DNA from: Colivivens sp964452915
GTDB lineage: Bacteria > Bacteroidota > Bacteroidia > Bacteroidales > Bacteroidaceae
Reading direction: 5' to 3'
Assembly (NCBI GenBank): GCA_964452915.1
Contig: CAYVNW010000035.1
Span: 1-33,764, forward strand
DNA length: 33,764 bases
The notes below the pieces were generated by a model that was not told the DNA's origin, did no database searches, and was given only the letters and a program-made list of their open reading frames with translations. Positions within the stretch are counted from its first letter, which is position 1; each line of letters opens with the position of its first letter. A program made the position numbers and the translations under genes. Positions 8,028-15,596 of the stretch are shown one piece after another.

Positions 8028-8594
8028 ATGAAGAAATCATTTTTAATTATTTGTTGCACTTTGATGGCATTAGCAGGCGCATTGATGACTGCATGTTAAA
8101 GTGATGCCTCTGTGGATGTTGCAGACGGAGGCGTTAAGATTGCCCCTGCCAAAACTCCAGACTTCGTACTTTACTCTGGAAGTAATGTATTATATTCTGC
8201 GTTCAAAACAAAGGCCTTGACACGCGCTGGCGAACAGGATGTTATAACAGCTGAGGAAATCACAACAACCTCGCTTGACTACACAACAGAAACTACAACA
8301 GTTACGAATAAACTTAATGAGGGCGTAAACAATAGTGCAGAGATTAATACCGACTTCCTTTATAAGGCTGATGAAGACCTTACTGTTGATCTTTACTTTA
8401 TAACAGGTCAAAACAAACCTGCAACATATCCAGGTGAGGTTATTCCATCAGAATATTGGACACGTGAACCTGCAGACTGTAAAGATTACACCTTATATAC
8501 TCACGTAAATACACTTGATTGTCAAGTTGTGCCAACTGACGAGGGTTTTACAAAGACCTCTGATGAAGTATATAATAAGGTGTATACGAAATAA
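8028..8594 (+). pseudogene. Putative lipoprotein gene interrupted by TAA after the lipobox Cys
   Basis: Reading from ATG 8028 gives a classic lipoprotein signal (Met-Lys-Lys, a hydrophobic core, then Leu-Met-Thr-Ala-Cys at 19-23). Codon 24 (8098-8100) is TAA. The same frame then stays open for 164 more codons to the TAA at 8592-8594. The open part is acidic and Thr-rich (about 165 aa) with no family I recognise; it looks like the mature body of the lipoprotein. A promoter box lies upstream and a strong terminator downstream, so the unit is otherwise complete. Either a recent nonsense mutation or a base-call error explains it; recoding would be a bolder reading. A GTG at 8112 could restart translation, but the product would lack a signal peptide. 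Confidence 0.75.
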
Positions 8595-8633
8595 TTTTTA
8601 TGTTTTTTTATGTTTTTTATTTTTAAAGGTAGT

Positions 8634-8671
8634 CAGGATGGAAGCCGTTGGATTTCCATCCTGTTTTTTTT
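8634..8671 (+). terminator. Rho-independent terminator
   Basis: A perfect 10-bp stem, CAGGATGGAA (8634-8643) with TTCCATCCTG (8654-8663), a 10-base loop and a following T run (8664-8671). It lies 40 bases after the stop of the broken lipoprotein gene. Confidence 0.9.
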
Positions 8672-8701
8672 GTGCCGTTTCTGCTTAAGAGTAGGGCTAT
8701 A

Positions 8702-8767
8702 CCTCGTCAAGTTTTGCCTGTAACCTCATCAAGTTCTGCTTAAAACTCCATCAAGTTATTTGCCAGA
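8702..8767. repeat. Array B: three degenerate 22-bp tandem units
   Basis: Units begin at 8702, 8724 and 8746, exactly 22 bases apart, sharing the core CTC(A/G)TCAAGTT (CTCCATCAAGTT in the third) followed by a T/G/C-rich tail. TCAAGTT itself recurs at 8707, 8729 and 8751. The array begins 30 bases after the terminator at 8634-8671. The remaining bases to 8877 show no gene. Confidence 0.8.
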
Positions 8768-8877
8768 CTGCTCCTCTTTGTGATCATTGGAAGAGTAATA
8801 TGCAATCAGTATGGTGGCACAAGATGAAATGATGAGAAGGCAGATGCCTTTATATTTACAATATTCTTATAAAACAT

Positions 8878-8908
8878 TTTGTTGAATCATGTTTTTTTGT
8901 TACTTTTG
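8878..8908 (+). promoter_or_regulatory. Promoter of the four-gene operon
   Basis: TTTG at 8878-8881 and TACTTTTG at 8901-8908 are 19 bases apart, fitting the Bacteroidota -33/-7 pair. The ATG of the peroxidase gene is 38 bases downstream. Confidence 0.7.
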
Positions 8909-8946
8909 CCTTTGATTAGTCTCAACATGTTGGGCGATAAATTGCA

Positions 8947-9570
8947 ATGAGGAATATAATGACACTTGCTGTGCTTTTGACATTTATAGTTACCGGCATG
9001 GCGCAAAACACAGAAAATAGGATGAAGACAGTTTACGATTTCAGCTTAAAAGACAAGCAAGGCAATGATGTAAGTCTTGCACAGTACAAAGGGAAGGTGT
9101 TGCTTATTGTCAACACTGCAACCGGTTGTGGTTTTACTCCACAATATGAGGATTTGGAGGCGATGTACCATCGTATGAAAGATAAAGGACTTGAGATTCT
9201 TGATATTCCTTGTAATCAGTTTGGACATCAAGCCCCTGGTTCTGATGAGGAAATAAAAGAGTTTTGCACAATTAAGTTTGGAGCAGATTTTCCGCAGTTT
9301 AAGAAGAGTGATGTAAATGGTGCAAATGAATTGCCTCTTTACACCTGGATGAAGGAGCAGAAAGGGTGTGAAGGCGGATATGACGAGAAGCTTGCCGCAG
9401 TTATGGAGAAGCTCTATAACGAAGCAAACACGGAACCTCGTAAAAAAGATGATATTCAATGGAACTTTACCAAGTTCTTGATTAACCGCAATGGCGAAGT
9501 CATTATGCGCTTTGAACCTACTACAGACATGAAGGAAGTAGAGAAACAGGTGGAAAGTGCTTTAAAATAA
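8947..9570 (+). CDS. Exported glutathione-peroxidase-family thiol peroxidase
   Basis: A 207-aa protein with an N-terminal signal peptide (hydrophobic 5-17, cleavage likely after Ala19), so it probably acts in the periplasm. The peroxidase fold follows. The peroxidatic cysteine stands in 'NTATGCGFTPQ' in place of selenocysteine; the conserved Gln-containing 'PCNQFGHQ' follows; and the 'WNFTKFLINRNG' block supplies the conserved Trp/Asn. Bacterial members with Cys usually reduce hydroperoxides with thioredoxin, not glutathione. The second Cys in 'PCNQF' is a possible resolving residue. It is the first gene of a tight operon, 29 bases ahead of the ECF S component. Confidence 0.92.
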   Translation: MRNIMTLAVLLTFIVTGMAQNTENRMKTVYDFSLKDKQGNDVSLAQYKGKVLLIVNTATGCGFTPQYEDLEAMYHRMKDKGLEILDIPCNQFGHQAPGSDEEIKEFCTIKFGADFPQFKKSDVNGANELPLYTWMKEQKGCEGGYDEKLAAVMEKLYNEANTEPRKKDDIQWNFTKFLINRNGEVIMRFEPTTDMKEVEKQVESALK

Positions 9571-9599
9571 AAGTTACATATTATAATTAATAGTACATT

Positions 9600-10127
9600 A
9601 TGGAAAAAACAGAAAGTGTAAGCTTGTATCAATTGGGCTATTCAGAGTATAAGACATATCTTATGTCAGTATTATTCATTGCAGGCAATATTCTTTTGCC
9701 TCAATTGTGCCATCTCGTTCCACAGGGAGGACTCATTTTCCTTCCGATATATTTCTTCACATTGTTTGGAGCATATAAGTATGGATACACTGTAGGCATA
9801 CTAACAGCAGTATGCTCGCCGTTAATTAATAACCTCCTTTTTGGTATGCCTCCGGCAGGTATGCTTGCGGCAATCCTTACAAAAAGTATTGTCCTGGCAT
9901 TAGTAGCTGGTTTTGTTGCTCAACATTTTCAGAAGACTACAATTGCTTATATCGCACTTGTAGTCGTTGCATATCAGATCATCGGTTCATTGGCTGAGTG
10001 GAGAATTACAGGCAGTTTGTCATCAGCCTTGCAGGATATCCGTTTAGGAATCCCTGGTATATTGCTGCAAATAGTTGGTGTATGGATATTGTTGAAAGTA
10101 ACAAGCAAAGGTGATGCCGCTGAATAA
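9600..10127 (+). CDS. ECF-transporter S-component-like membrane protein
   Basis: A 175-aa protein with about six hydrophobic segments (roughly 20-38, 44-62, 65-85, 88-108, 112-128, 147-167) and few charges, of the size and layout of substrate-binding S components of energy-coupling-factor transporters. A 'GMPPAG' turn and the small-residue-rich helix around 86-106 fit the family. No EcfA or EcfT gene is nearby, so a shared group II module would be needed elsewhere in the genome. The substrate cannot be read from sequence. The stop overlaps the DUF1893 gene by 14 bases, implying coupled translation and possibly linked function. Confidence 0.7.
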   Translation: MEKTESVSLYQLGYSEYKTYLMSVLFIAGNILLPQLCHLVPQGGLIFLPIYFFTLFGAYKYGYTVGILTAVCSPLINNLLFGMPPAGMLAAILTKSIVLALVAGFVAQHFQKTTIAYIALVVVAYQIIGSLAEWRITGSLSSALQDIRLGIPGILLQIVGVWILLKVTSKGDAAE

Positions 10128-10596
10128 ACTCATTGACATTTTACATAAACAGAATTGTTCCCTTGTACTCGAAGACACACAAGGGAATATTCGTTTATGC
10201 TGGAAGCAAGGTGTGCGCGACCTTGAGGATCTTTTGAATAATGAACCGGACACACTTCGCTGTGCAATTATAGCAGATAAGGTCGTTGGCAAGGCTGCTG
10301 CAGGGATGATGGCTTTTGGTGGTGTGACAGAAGTCTATGCTGAAGTATTGAGCAAGAAGGCAATACCTTTACTGGATGCTAATGACATCAGTTACTCATA
10401 CGGGGTGCTTGTAGACCACATAATTATTAAAGATGGCGACACTCGTTGTCATCTTGAACGTATTGTGGAGCCTGCACAGTCGGCTGCTGAGACAGTAGGA
10501 TTGTTGCGCCGGCACTTTGAAGAGATGCTACACAATTCTAACACAAAACTATCACAACCTCAATCTGACATAGAATCAAGGAATCAAATTGCATGA
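10114..10596 (+). CDS. DUF1893 protein (deaminase-like fold)
   Basis: A protein of about 160 aa matching the DUF1893 family (type: Thermotoga TM1506), whose fold resembles cytidine deaminases but whose role is not established. Visible blocks are 'NCSLVLEDTQGNIRLCWKQGVRDLEDLL' near the N-terminus, 'CAIIADKVVGKAAAGMMAFGGVTEVYAEVLS' in the centre and 'DGDTRCHLERIV' later. No canonical H-A-E / P-C-x-x-C zinc site is seen, so ordinary deaminase chemistry is doubtful. I chose ATG 10114 over the adjacent GTG 10111. It overlaps the S-component gene upstream and the protease gene downstream by 4 bases (ATGA), so it is firmly inside the operon. Confidence 0.75.
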   Translation: MPLNKLIDILHKQNCSLVLEDTQGNIRLCWKQGVRDLEDLLNNEPDTLRCAIIADKVVGKAAAGMMAFGGVTEVYAEVLSKKAIPLLDANDISYSYGVLVDHIIIKDGDTRCHLERIVEPAQSAAETVGLLRRHFEEMLHNSNTKLSQPQSDIESRNQIA

Positions 10597-12227
10597 AAAG
10601 AATATTAATATATGTATTGATGTGGTGCTGTCTGCTCACAGTGTCTGCTGATGTTCCTCCAAGAGACCGACGTATTGGCAGGCAGGGTGAGTTGTACCTT
10701 TTGAATGGCGGCTCTCTTGCTGACGGCACTCAAGAAGGCATGCAGATTGATGATGCTTACTACAACGTACTGTTGTCAAGTGAATTTTGCAATGAAGTAA
10801 AAGTAAGGAGAGTTGGGAGTCAGGCAACAGCTCCATTGAAGTCGATAGGAAGTCCGCACATCCCAATAGTATTAGTACAATTTTCCGACCTTAAATTCTC
10901 AGTAGCGAATACGCAGTCTGCAATAAATGATTACTATTACAAGTTTTGCAATGGCAATATGAATGGTACACGTTACTCGGAAACAAAAAACTATGGTTCG
11001 GTGCGAGACTATTTTGTTGATCAGAGCGACAGCTTATTCCTCCCTGAATTTGAAATTATAGGACCTGTTACGCTCGACAGCACTTACGCATATTACGGAC
11101 ACAATAGTGGTGCACGGCGTGATGTGAATATATCCACTTTCTTCAACCAGGCTGTAACCAAAGCAAAAGCCCTGTATAGTGATTGGGATAAGTTCGACAA
11201 TGATGGTGATGGTTCTGTAGATATGGTGTTCTTTATTTATGCAGGAGAAGGAGAGAATGCGCAGACCGACCCAAATACAATTTGGCCAAAGGAGATGCTT
11301 ACGTCTGCCGTTATAAGCGAAACAAGAATCTCATGCTATGCAGCGTGCAATGAGCTTTATGGAGATGAAGCCGATGGAATAGGGGTGATGTGCCATGAGA
11401 TGAGCCATGCATTAGGACTGCCCGACCTTTACGATACAGCTAATGATAACTACGGATTGGATTATTGGGATTTGATGGATTCCGGCTGTTATTGTAACGA
11501 TGCTTTTTATCCTTGTGGCTATAGTAGTTATGAGAAGGATTTTATGGGATGGAAGGCATTGGAGCAACTGGAATATAATAAGGAGTATGAATTGCGATTG
11601 CTCCCGTTGAGTGATGGTGGTTGCGGTTACAAGATAGTTAACTCAGAGAATTCGAATGAGTATTATGTTCTGGAGAACCGTCAAAATACAGGATGGGATA
11701 CATATATTGCACGTGGTACAAAGAACTCAAAACGTCACGGAATGATAGTGATGCATGTTGACTATCTGGCCAGCCGGTGGAGAAGCAATATTGTGAATGT
11801 GAGCTACGTGCACCAGTACTTAACTATTGTGCCGGCTGATGACGAACTCATGTCATACACAGTTGTGGAGGCGGACAGTGATTATGCTAAGTGGGTTGCT
11901 TCAGCCATGGGTGACCCGTTCCCTGGACGCACGGGAAGAACTACATTGTTCTCTAATGAACAACCCGTATACACAGAATCGCACTATTTGCATCAACCAA
12001 TAACAAATATTGTTGAACACGAAGATGGTACCGTGACACTCAGCGTGTGTAAGTTCGCCGATGTTGATGGCAACGGGAAGTCAGACACACAAGATGTACT
12101 GAATATATATGATTACATTCAAAATGTAGAAACCTCCCAACCGTATGTACCGCAGGATATGAACATGGATGGCTCAGTCGATACGCAGGACGTATTGGGT
12201 GTATATGAATATATACTAAAGGAGTGA
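10593..12227 (+). CDS. Secreted M6-family metalloprotease with dockerin-like C-terminus
   Basis: A 544-aa protein with a signal peptide at residues 1-19. The zinc site H268-E-M-S-H272-A-L-G-L-P-D278 fits the M6 (immune inhibitor A) pattern H-E-x-x-H-x-x-G-x-x-D, and a Met-turn-like 'YWDLMDSG' follows at 291-298. An Asp-rich 'DNDGDGSVD' loop at 202-210 could bind calcium. The last 58 residues hold two EF-hand-like repeats, DVDGNGKSDTQDVL (490-503) and DMNMDGSVDTQDVL (522-535), the layout of a type I dockerin module. It probably acts outside the cell or on the surface on protein substrates. It is the last gene of the operon, overlapping the preceding gene by 4 bases. Confidence 0.88.
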   Translation: MKRILIYVLMWCCLLTVSADVPPRDRRIGRQGELYLLNGGSLADGTQEGMQIDDAYYNVLLSSEFCNEVKVRRVGSQATAPLKSIGSPHIPIVLVQFSDLKFSVANTQSAINDYYYKFCNGNMNGTRYSETKNYGSVRDYFVDQSDSLFLPEFEIIGPVTLDSTYAYYGHNSGARRDVNISTFFNQAVTKAKALYSDWDKFDNDGDGSVDMVFFIYAGEGENAQTDPNTIWPKEMLTSAVISETRISCYAACNELYGDEADGIGVMCHEMSHALGLPDLYDTANDNYGLDYWDLMDSGCYCNDAFYPCGYSSYEKDFMGWKALEQLEYNKEYELRLLPLSDGGCGYKIVNSENSNEYYVLENRQNTGWDTYIARGTKNSKRHGMIVMHVDYLASRWRSNIVNVSYVHQYLTIVPADDELMSYTVVEADSDYAKWVASAMGDPFPGRTGRTTLFSNEQPVYTESHYLHQPITNIVEHEDGTVTLSVCKFADVDGNGKSDTQDVLNIYDYIQNVETSQPYVPQDMNMDGSVDTQDVLGVYEYILKE

Positions 12228-12294
12228 AAACAGGCATTCAGCAGATAACAAATGTGGTTGACAGAACATGATGCAAAAAAAATGTCTAAAATAT

Positions 12295-12325
12295 TTTGTA
12301 GTTTGAAAGTTTACCACTATATTTG
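12295..12325 (+). promoter_or_regulatory. Consensus promoter with no protein gene behind it
   Basis: TTTG at 12295-12298 and TATATTTG at 12318-12325 are separated by 19 bases, a full match to the Bacteroidota promoter pair. Transcription would begin near 12332, ahead of the structured segment at 12353-12530. Confidence 0.65.
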
Positions 12326-12352
12326 CAGTAAAGAATAAAGGAAACAAAACAT

Positions 12353-12530
12353 AGCGGGGATAAAGGATCGATTGGGATACTCATCAAATTATATTGAAAT
12401 ACCGAGAATGTTTTGTATATTGATGGCGGGCCACGCCCTGAAAAGGGTAACCTTGGAGTCGGTGGATTACAAAGATATGCAAACCCTCAAATCTTGTTAA
12501 CTCGGAGTTTCATCACATCTCCTCCCCGCT
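12353..12530 (+). ncRNA. Candidate structured RNA (unassigned)
   Basis: Four nested helices can be drawn by eye. AGCGGGGA (12353-12360) pairs with TCCCCGCT (12523-12530). TGAAAT-A-CCGAG (12395-12406) pairs with CTCGG-A-GTTTCA (12501-12512), with one A-A mismatch and one wobble. TTGTATAT (12413-12420) pairs with ATATGCAA (12475-12482), with one wobble. Inside, GGGC-CAC-GCCC or CCC/GGG hairpins are possible. A further stem follows at 12534-12542/12552-12560. The result is a rod of about 180 nt with a large asymmetric internal bubble, transcribed from its own consensus promoter. Size and rod-with-bubble shape recall 6S RNA, but I cannot confirm that family. No credible protein is encoded here. 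Confidence 0.55.
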
Positions 12531-12533
12531 ATT

Positions 12534-12560
12534 TTATTGTCATATACTATGTGACGATAA
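12534..12560 (+). repeat. Hairpin after the RNA candidate
   Basis: TTATTGTCA (12534-12542) pairs with TGACGATAA (12552-12560) with one G-U, loop of 9. No T tract follows, so it is not a standard terminator, though it may mark the RNA's 3' region. Confidence 0.5.
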
Positions 12561-12601
12561 GTTACCCACCCATCATCAATAATCAGAATTTTCAATAGCT
12601 A

Positions 12602-12617
12602 ATAGGGAATTTCCTAT
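12602..12617. promoter_or_regulatory. Near-palindrome upstream of the Trp/Tyr-rich gene
   Basis: ATAGGGAATTTCCTAT is an almost perfect 16-base palindrome about 43 bases upstream of the -7 box at 12660, a possible operator. Support is limited to symmetry and position. Confidence 0.3.
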
Positions 12618-12659
12618 GGTTTTTAGGAATTTGTTTCGTGTTATTTGAATTCAAAAGAT

Positions 12660-12667
12660 TATCTTTG
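12660..12667 (+). promoter_or_regulatory. -7 box of the Trp/Tyr-rich protein gene
   Basis: TATCTTTG matches TAnnTTTG, 45 bases before ATG 12713. No well-spaced -33 box is seen. Confidence 0.6.
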
Positions 12668-12712
12668 CAACGTGAATTATTAGATGTCAGACACATTAAA
12701 TATAAATAGGGT

Positions 12713-13966
12713 ATGAACTATAAGTTGTTTTTTACATTAGCGTTGGCATTGTGTACAACTTTCACAGTGCAGGCACAAGATGATGATGACCTTTACTTCA
12801 CTCCGGAGAAGAAAAACCGTACCACGAGTACAGCAAGTACCCGCCAGTCTAATTCCACCTATCATTATTCAAGGTCGAACGGTACGACAACTTCCGGTGC
12901 TCCATCGGTCGAAGTATACAGCAACAACAGCAGAAGTGATGATGAGTACAACCGCCGTTACAACAACTATGGAGGCTCATGGCAGACAGGCAGCGGATCA
13001 GATTCGTTATACGCCGACTCGTTAGCAGGAGAAGTGGAGTATGTGGACTCTTCAAAATACGGTTACGATCTGGAAGATCCGGAGAACGATTATACTTACT
13101 CACGCAGAATTCTCATATTCCATAGCCCACGTTTTGGCTATGCACTGAGTAGCCCGTACTATTGGGATTTGGTATATGATTGGGGTGTATACGATTATCT
13201 CTATGATCCATACTACGACATCTTCTATGACCCGTTCTACTGGTCATGGGGCTGGGGTTATGGATGGTCATGGGGACCTTGGAATGCATGGTATGGTCCG
13301 ATATGGGGTTGGCATCATGGACCTCATTGGGACTATTGGGGTGCAGGTCCTATGTGGCATGGTGGTCATGGCCCTGGATTTAGATATACAGGCAGAGGTT
13401 TTGGAGCCGGCAGATTTGCTGACAACCGTTTCATAGCACGTTCGAACAACAGTGCGGCTTCAAGAGCTTTCAACTCGGCAAATGGTACGCGCAACAACAT
13501 TGCAAATGCTACAAGAACACTTAATACGCGCAATAACGGAAGATCCGGTACGATGATCACAAGCGCTTCCTCACAAGACAGAAACCGTAACACTTCTCGC
13601 AGTTTCACCAATTATGGCACACGTTACAACACACGTGAGAGCAGTACGCGGACAACGGTGAACAACACTCGTGACAACCGGTATACTACCAATACACGTA
13701 CGGGTGTGACTACACGTCAAATTCAGAATACTCGCGACGGACAAAGCAATACAAGAGTTGTGAATACTCGTGAGAATAATTCCCGCAACACAACTGTAAA
13801 CACACGGTCTACAAACACCAATACCACACGTTCTGTATCTACACCAACCAGAAGTACATCTACTTATACCAACACACGTAGTTCAAGTAGCTTCAGTGGC
13901 GGAGACAGATCTGGTGGAAACTTCGGTGGAGGCGGAGGTTCACGTGGTGGCACCGGCCGTCGATAA
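12713..13966 (+). CDS. Secreted low-complexity Trp/Tyr/Gly-rich protein of unknown function
   Basis: A 417-aa protein with a signal peptide (hydrophobic 5-19, cleavage near Ala21-Gln22) and an acidic start (DDDD at 23-26). Residues 30-110 are Ser/Thr/Asn-rich. Residues 139-233 are a striking aromatic block packed with Trp, Tyr, Gly, Asp and His (for example 'YWSWGWGYGWSWGPW' at 176-190). From 234 on it is Arg/Asn/Thr/Ser-rich and repetitive, with recurring 'NTR' units. It ends in a Gly/Ser stretch finishing Thr-Gly-Arg-Arg. I recognise no enzyme domain. It precedes a FadL-type porin by 53 bases with no terminator between, so they may be cotranscribed and both act at the outer membrane. Confidence 0.85.
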   Translation: MNYKLFFTLALALCTTFTVQAQDDDDLYFTPEKKNRTTSTASTRQSNSTYHYSRSNGTTTSGAPSVEVYSNNSRSDDEYNRRYNNYGGSWQTGSGSDSLYADSLAGEVEYVDSSKYGYDLEDPENDYTYSRRILIFHSPRFGYALSSPYYWDLVYDWGVYDYLYDPYYDIFYDPFYWSWGWGYGWSWGPWNAWYGPIWGWHHGPHWDYWGAGPMWHGGHGPGFRYTGRGFGAGRFADNRFIARSNNSAASRAFNSANGTRNNIANATRTLNTRNNGRSGTMITSASSQDRNRNTSRSFTNYGTRYNTRESSTRTTVNNTRDNRYTTNTRTGVTTRQIQNTRDGQSNTRVVNTRENNSRNTTVNTRSTNTNTTRSVSTPTRSTSTYTNTRSSSSFSGGDRSGGNFGGGGGSRGGTGRR

Positions 13967-14019
13967 ATGACTTTTGTTAGTAAAGGAATAATAGAAACCC
14001 TATAAAAGTAAATAATAAT

Positions 14020-15540
14020 ATGAAGGGAAAAATATATGTTCTTGCTTCTGCAATAGCAGTTTATGGACAAGTTTATGCACAAGATTCATATGATGCAGCT
14101 AACTTTGCGACCAATGACCTTAATGGAACTGCACGATATGTGGGAATGGGTGGAGCCTTGGGCGCACTTGGAGGTGACATATCTGTCATGAGCTCCAACC
14201 CGGCCGGTACGGCGATGTTCAGAAAAGCTGATGCGTCGTTCACGTTAAGCGCAGTAATTGGTGATGATGGTGAGCTTGGTCATGACGGAACACGTATGTC
14301 GATTGACAATGGAGGTGCAGTATTCGCATGGAAGATTGATGATGGTGGTTCACTGAAATATGTGAATTTTGGTATCAACTACATAAAGAACAAGAATTTC
14401 TTGTTCAACCAAAACAATCATGTGGAGAACCTTAATGGTACTTATTCGCAAACTTATCAAATAGCAGGCATGGCAAACAATGCCTGGAATGCCGGAGCGT
14501 TCAATGACAACAACTACTATGCCGGTGCACTGCCTACCATGTCTACAAGGATAGGTAATCAAACAGACAACGGATTGCTGCTTGAAAACTACTCTTATGA
14601 CGGAAATGAGTTCTACGGTTATGACGGTGTTGTTGCTCAAGACGCAGCAATTCGCAAGTCAACCTATGGCGGCATTGATCAGGCCGACATCAACTTGTCA
14701 TTTAATTTTGAGGACAAGTTCTTCGCTGGTCTGTCTGTAGGAGTATACGACATTAACTTCAACCGTGAGAGTTTTTATGAGGAACTTGGTACAGATAATA
14801 ATGCATATGACTTCAGCAACTGGTACCAGACAGACGGGTCGGGTTTTGATGTGAAACTCGGTTTTATTTGCCGTCCTATCGATAACTCGCCTTTCCGGTT
14901 TGGTCTGATGGTTCATACTCCTACTTGGTACAAGATGACAGACACCAATGGTTCGATGTTATACTTGAATGACACTTATGTAAGCCAAGTAAATTACGAT
15001 CCGTATGACTATGATTACCGTACACCATGGAAGTTTGGCGCAAGTCTTGGCTATACGGTCGGCAATTATTTTGCAATCGGTGCCGAATATGAGTTTCAGG
15101 ATCTTGCATCGGGTCATTATTCAATTGACGGACATGAAACAATATATTTACGCCAGGCGAACAGGTATATAAAGGATAACCTCCGTACACAACATACATT
15201 CAAGGTCGGTATGGAAGTTAAGCCAACCAATTCTTTCAGTATACGTTGTGGATACAATTTTGTATCATCTCCATTCCAAAAGTCAGCTTTCAAGTATCTT
15301 GATTATGACAGCCCGCTCACGGAGACCGACTATACTAACTGGAAGGATACCAACCGTATTACGTTCGGGTTGGGGTACAGATATAAAGGTGGATATGTAG
15401 ACCTGGCGTACCAGTATTCTACTACAAAAGGAGATTTCTACGGCTTTTATGACAAAGTTGAGAACTTGGGACAAATCAAGCCGACTGAGATAAAAAACGA
15501 CAGGAATCAGATTATGTGCACTGTCGGGTTCAGATTTTAA
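14020..15540 (+). CDS. OmpP1/FadL/TodX-family outer-membrane protein
   Basis: A 506-aa protein with a signal peptide (cleavage expected near Ala20-Gln21). The mature N-terminus has 'ARYVGMGGALGALGGDISVMSSNPAGTAMF', the characteristic start of this beta-barrel family, whose N-terminal plug and barrel pass hydrophobic compounds. Alternating hydrophobic/polar beta strands run through the rest, and the chain ends in aromatic Phe ('GFRF'), as expected for barrel assembly. Bacteroidota members are often labelled hemin receptor without proof; the substrate is unknown here. It follows the Trp/Tyr-rich gene and is closed by a terminator at 15558-15596. Confidence 0.85.
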   Translation: MKGKIYVLASAIAVYGQVYAQDSYDAANFATNDLNGTARYVGMGGALGALGGDISVMSSNPAGTAMFRKADASFTLSAVIGDDGELGHDGTRMSIDNGGAVFAWKIDDGGSLKYVNFGINYIKNKNFLFNQNNHVENLNGTYSQTYQIAGMANNAWNAGAFNDNNYYAGALPTMSTRIGNQTDNGLLLENYSYDGNEFYGYDGVVAQDAAIRKSTYGGIDQADINLSFNFEDKFFAGLSVGVYDINFNRESFYEELGTDNNAYDFSNWYQTDGSGFDVKLGFICRPIDNSPFRFGLMVHTPTWYKMTDTNGSMLYLNDTYVSQVNYDPYDYDYRTPWKFGASLGYTVGNYFAIGAEYEFQDLASGHYSIDGHETIYLRQANRYIKDNLRTQHTFKVGMEVKPTNSFSIRCGYNFVSSPFQKSAFKYLDYDSPLTETDYTNWKDTNRITFGLGYRYKGGYVDLAYQYSTTKGDFYGFYDKVENLGQIKPTEIKNDRNQIMCTVGFRF

Positions 15541-15557
15541 GTTATGATGTTATTTTG

Positions 15558-15596
15558 AGGCTGGTTGGGCATTGCTCAGTCAGCCTTTTATTTTTT
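15558..15596 (+). terminator. Terminator of the FadL-type gene
   Basis: AGGCTG (15558-15563) pairs with CAGCCT (15581-15586), extended by an inner TGGGC/GCTCA helix, and is followed by a T-rich run (15586-15596). It overlaps the final codons of the convergent lytic transglycosylase gene. Confidence 0.75.

Noticed and set aside
12408..12498. Short frame inside the RNA candidate
   Set aside because: It is under 60 codons even when extended upstream without a start, and it lies across the nested helices, which explain the conservation-like features better.
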